DNA of 28,883 nucleotides from JACQKA01 sp964462785 (GTDB lineage Bacteria; Patescibacteriota; Minisyncoccia; Phycocordibacterales; UBA2100). Location: NCBI GenBank assembly GCA_964462785.1, contig CAYWZA010000013.1, forward strand, positions 1 to 28,883. The letters run 5' to 3'. Of this stretch, positions 28,821 to 28,883 are shown one piece after another (the first letter of the stretch is position 1; every line of letters begins with the position of its first letter). The position numbers and the translations under genes were made by a program. A model generated the notes under the pieces. It did not search any database and was not told the origin of the DNA. It was given only the letters and a program-made list of their open reading frames with translations.

Positions 28821-28883
28821 TATCGGCCTGCCTGAATTCAACTTCGAAGTGCAACACTCCATGCTTGTAATGGCGTCTTAAAA

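Overview
The window looks like a chromosomal segment of a Candidate Phyla Radiation (Patescibacteria) bacterium, most likely of the Parcubacteria group. This is inferred from compact single-copy housekeeping genes, short intergenic spaces, many tiny unknown proteins with their own promoter and terminator, very divergent versions of universal proteins, and no biosynthetic operons. TGA is used as a stop, so the code is standard rather than the Gracilibacteria/Absconditabacteria code. No phage, IS element or CRISPR array is visible.

Layout. 1-3.4 kb: a 5'-truncated Cys/His-rich repeat protein, a free-standing IMP cyclohydrolase domain (purH N-terminal half), trxB, and two small unknown genes. 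3.5-6.0 kb: ftsZ and ftsA on the minus strand. 6.1-8.7 kb, minus strand: lepB, a catalytically divergent histidyl-tRNA synthetase-like gene, rpsU and ybeY. 8.8-9.7 kb, plus strand: pth and queD. 9.8-11.7 kb, minus strand: a small unknown gene, rpsA and a 38-residue gene. 11.8-13.1 kb, plus strand: a metallo-beta-lactamase-fold protein lacking its metal motif and two small membrane proteins. 13.2-14.9 kb, minus strand: miaA and a phosphoribosyltransferase-like gene. 15.0-15.5 kb: tRNA-Leu(CAA), a palindromic element built from its 3' end, and a tiny ORF. 15.5-18.5 kb: parB, convergent relA/spoT, and a two-gene operon of a 49-residue membrane protein and a Cys-rich protein. 18.5-21.6 kb, minus strand: topA and dprA. 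21.7-23.8 kb, plus strand: serS and ftsQ. 23.9-26.6 kb, minus strand: a small unknown gene, guaB with a structured leader, and a two-gene unknown operon. 26.7-28.3 kb, plus strand: a tRNA-dihydrouridine synthase and a solitary Fic protein. The window ends with a minus-strand membrane protein.

The genes cover cell division (ftsQ, ftsA, ftsZ, parB), translation and tRNA maturation (rpsA, rpsU, ybeY, serS, pth, miaA, dus, tRNA-Leu), DNA topology and uptake (topA, dprA), protein export (lepB), redox (trxB), nucleotide metabolism and the stringent response (guaB, purH domain, relA/spoT). Two modes of translation start are visible. About ten mostly conserved genes have a -10 box ending only 6-9 nt before the ATG and no Shine-Dalgarno sequence, which predicts leaderless mRNAs. 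Most small accessory genes, and guaB, have a clear Shine-Dalgarno and a longer leader. The most notable leads are this dichotomy, a three-hairpin leader upstream of guaB, overlapping divergent promoters between relA and a small-protein operon, the tRNA-derived palindrome, and the truncated Cys-pair repeat protein at the left edge.
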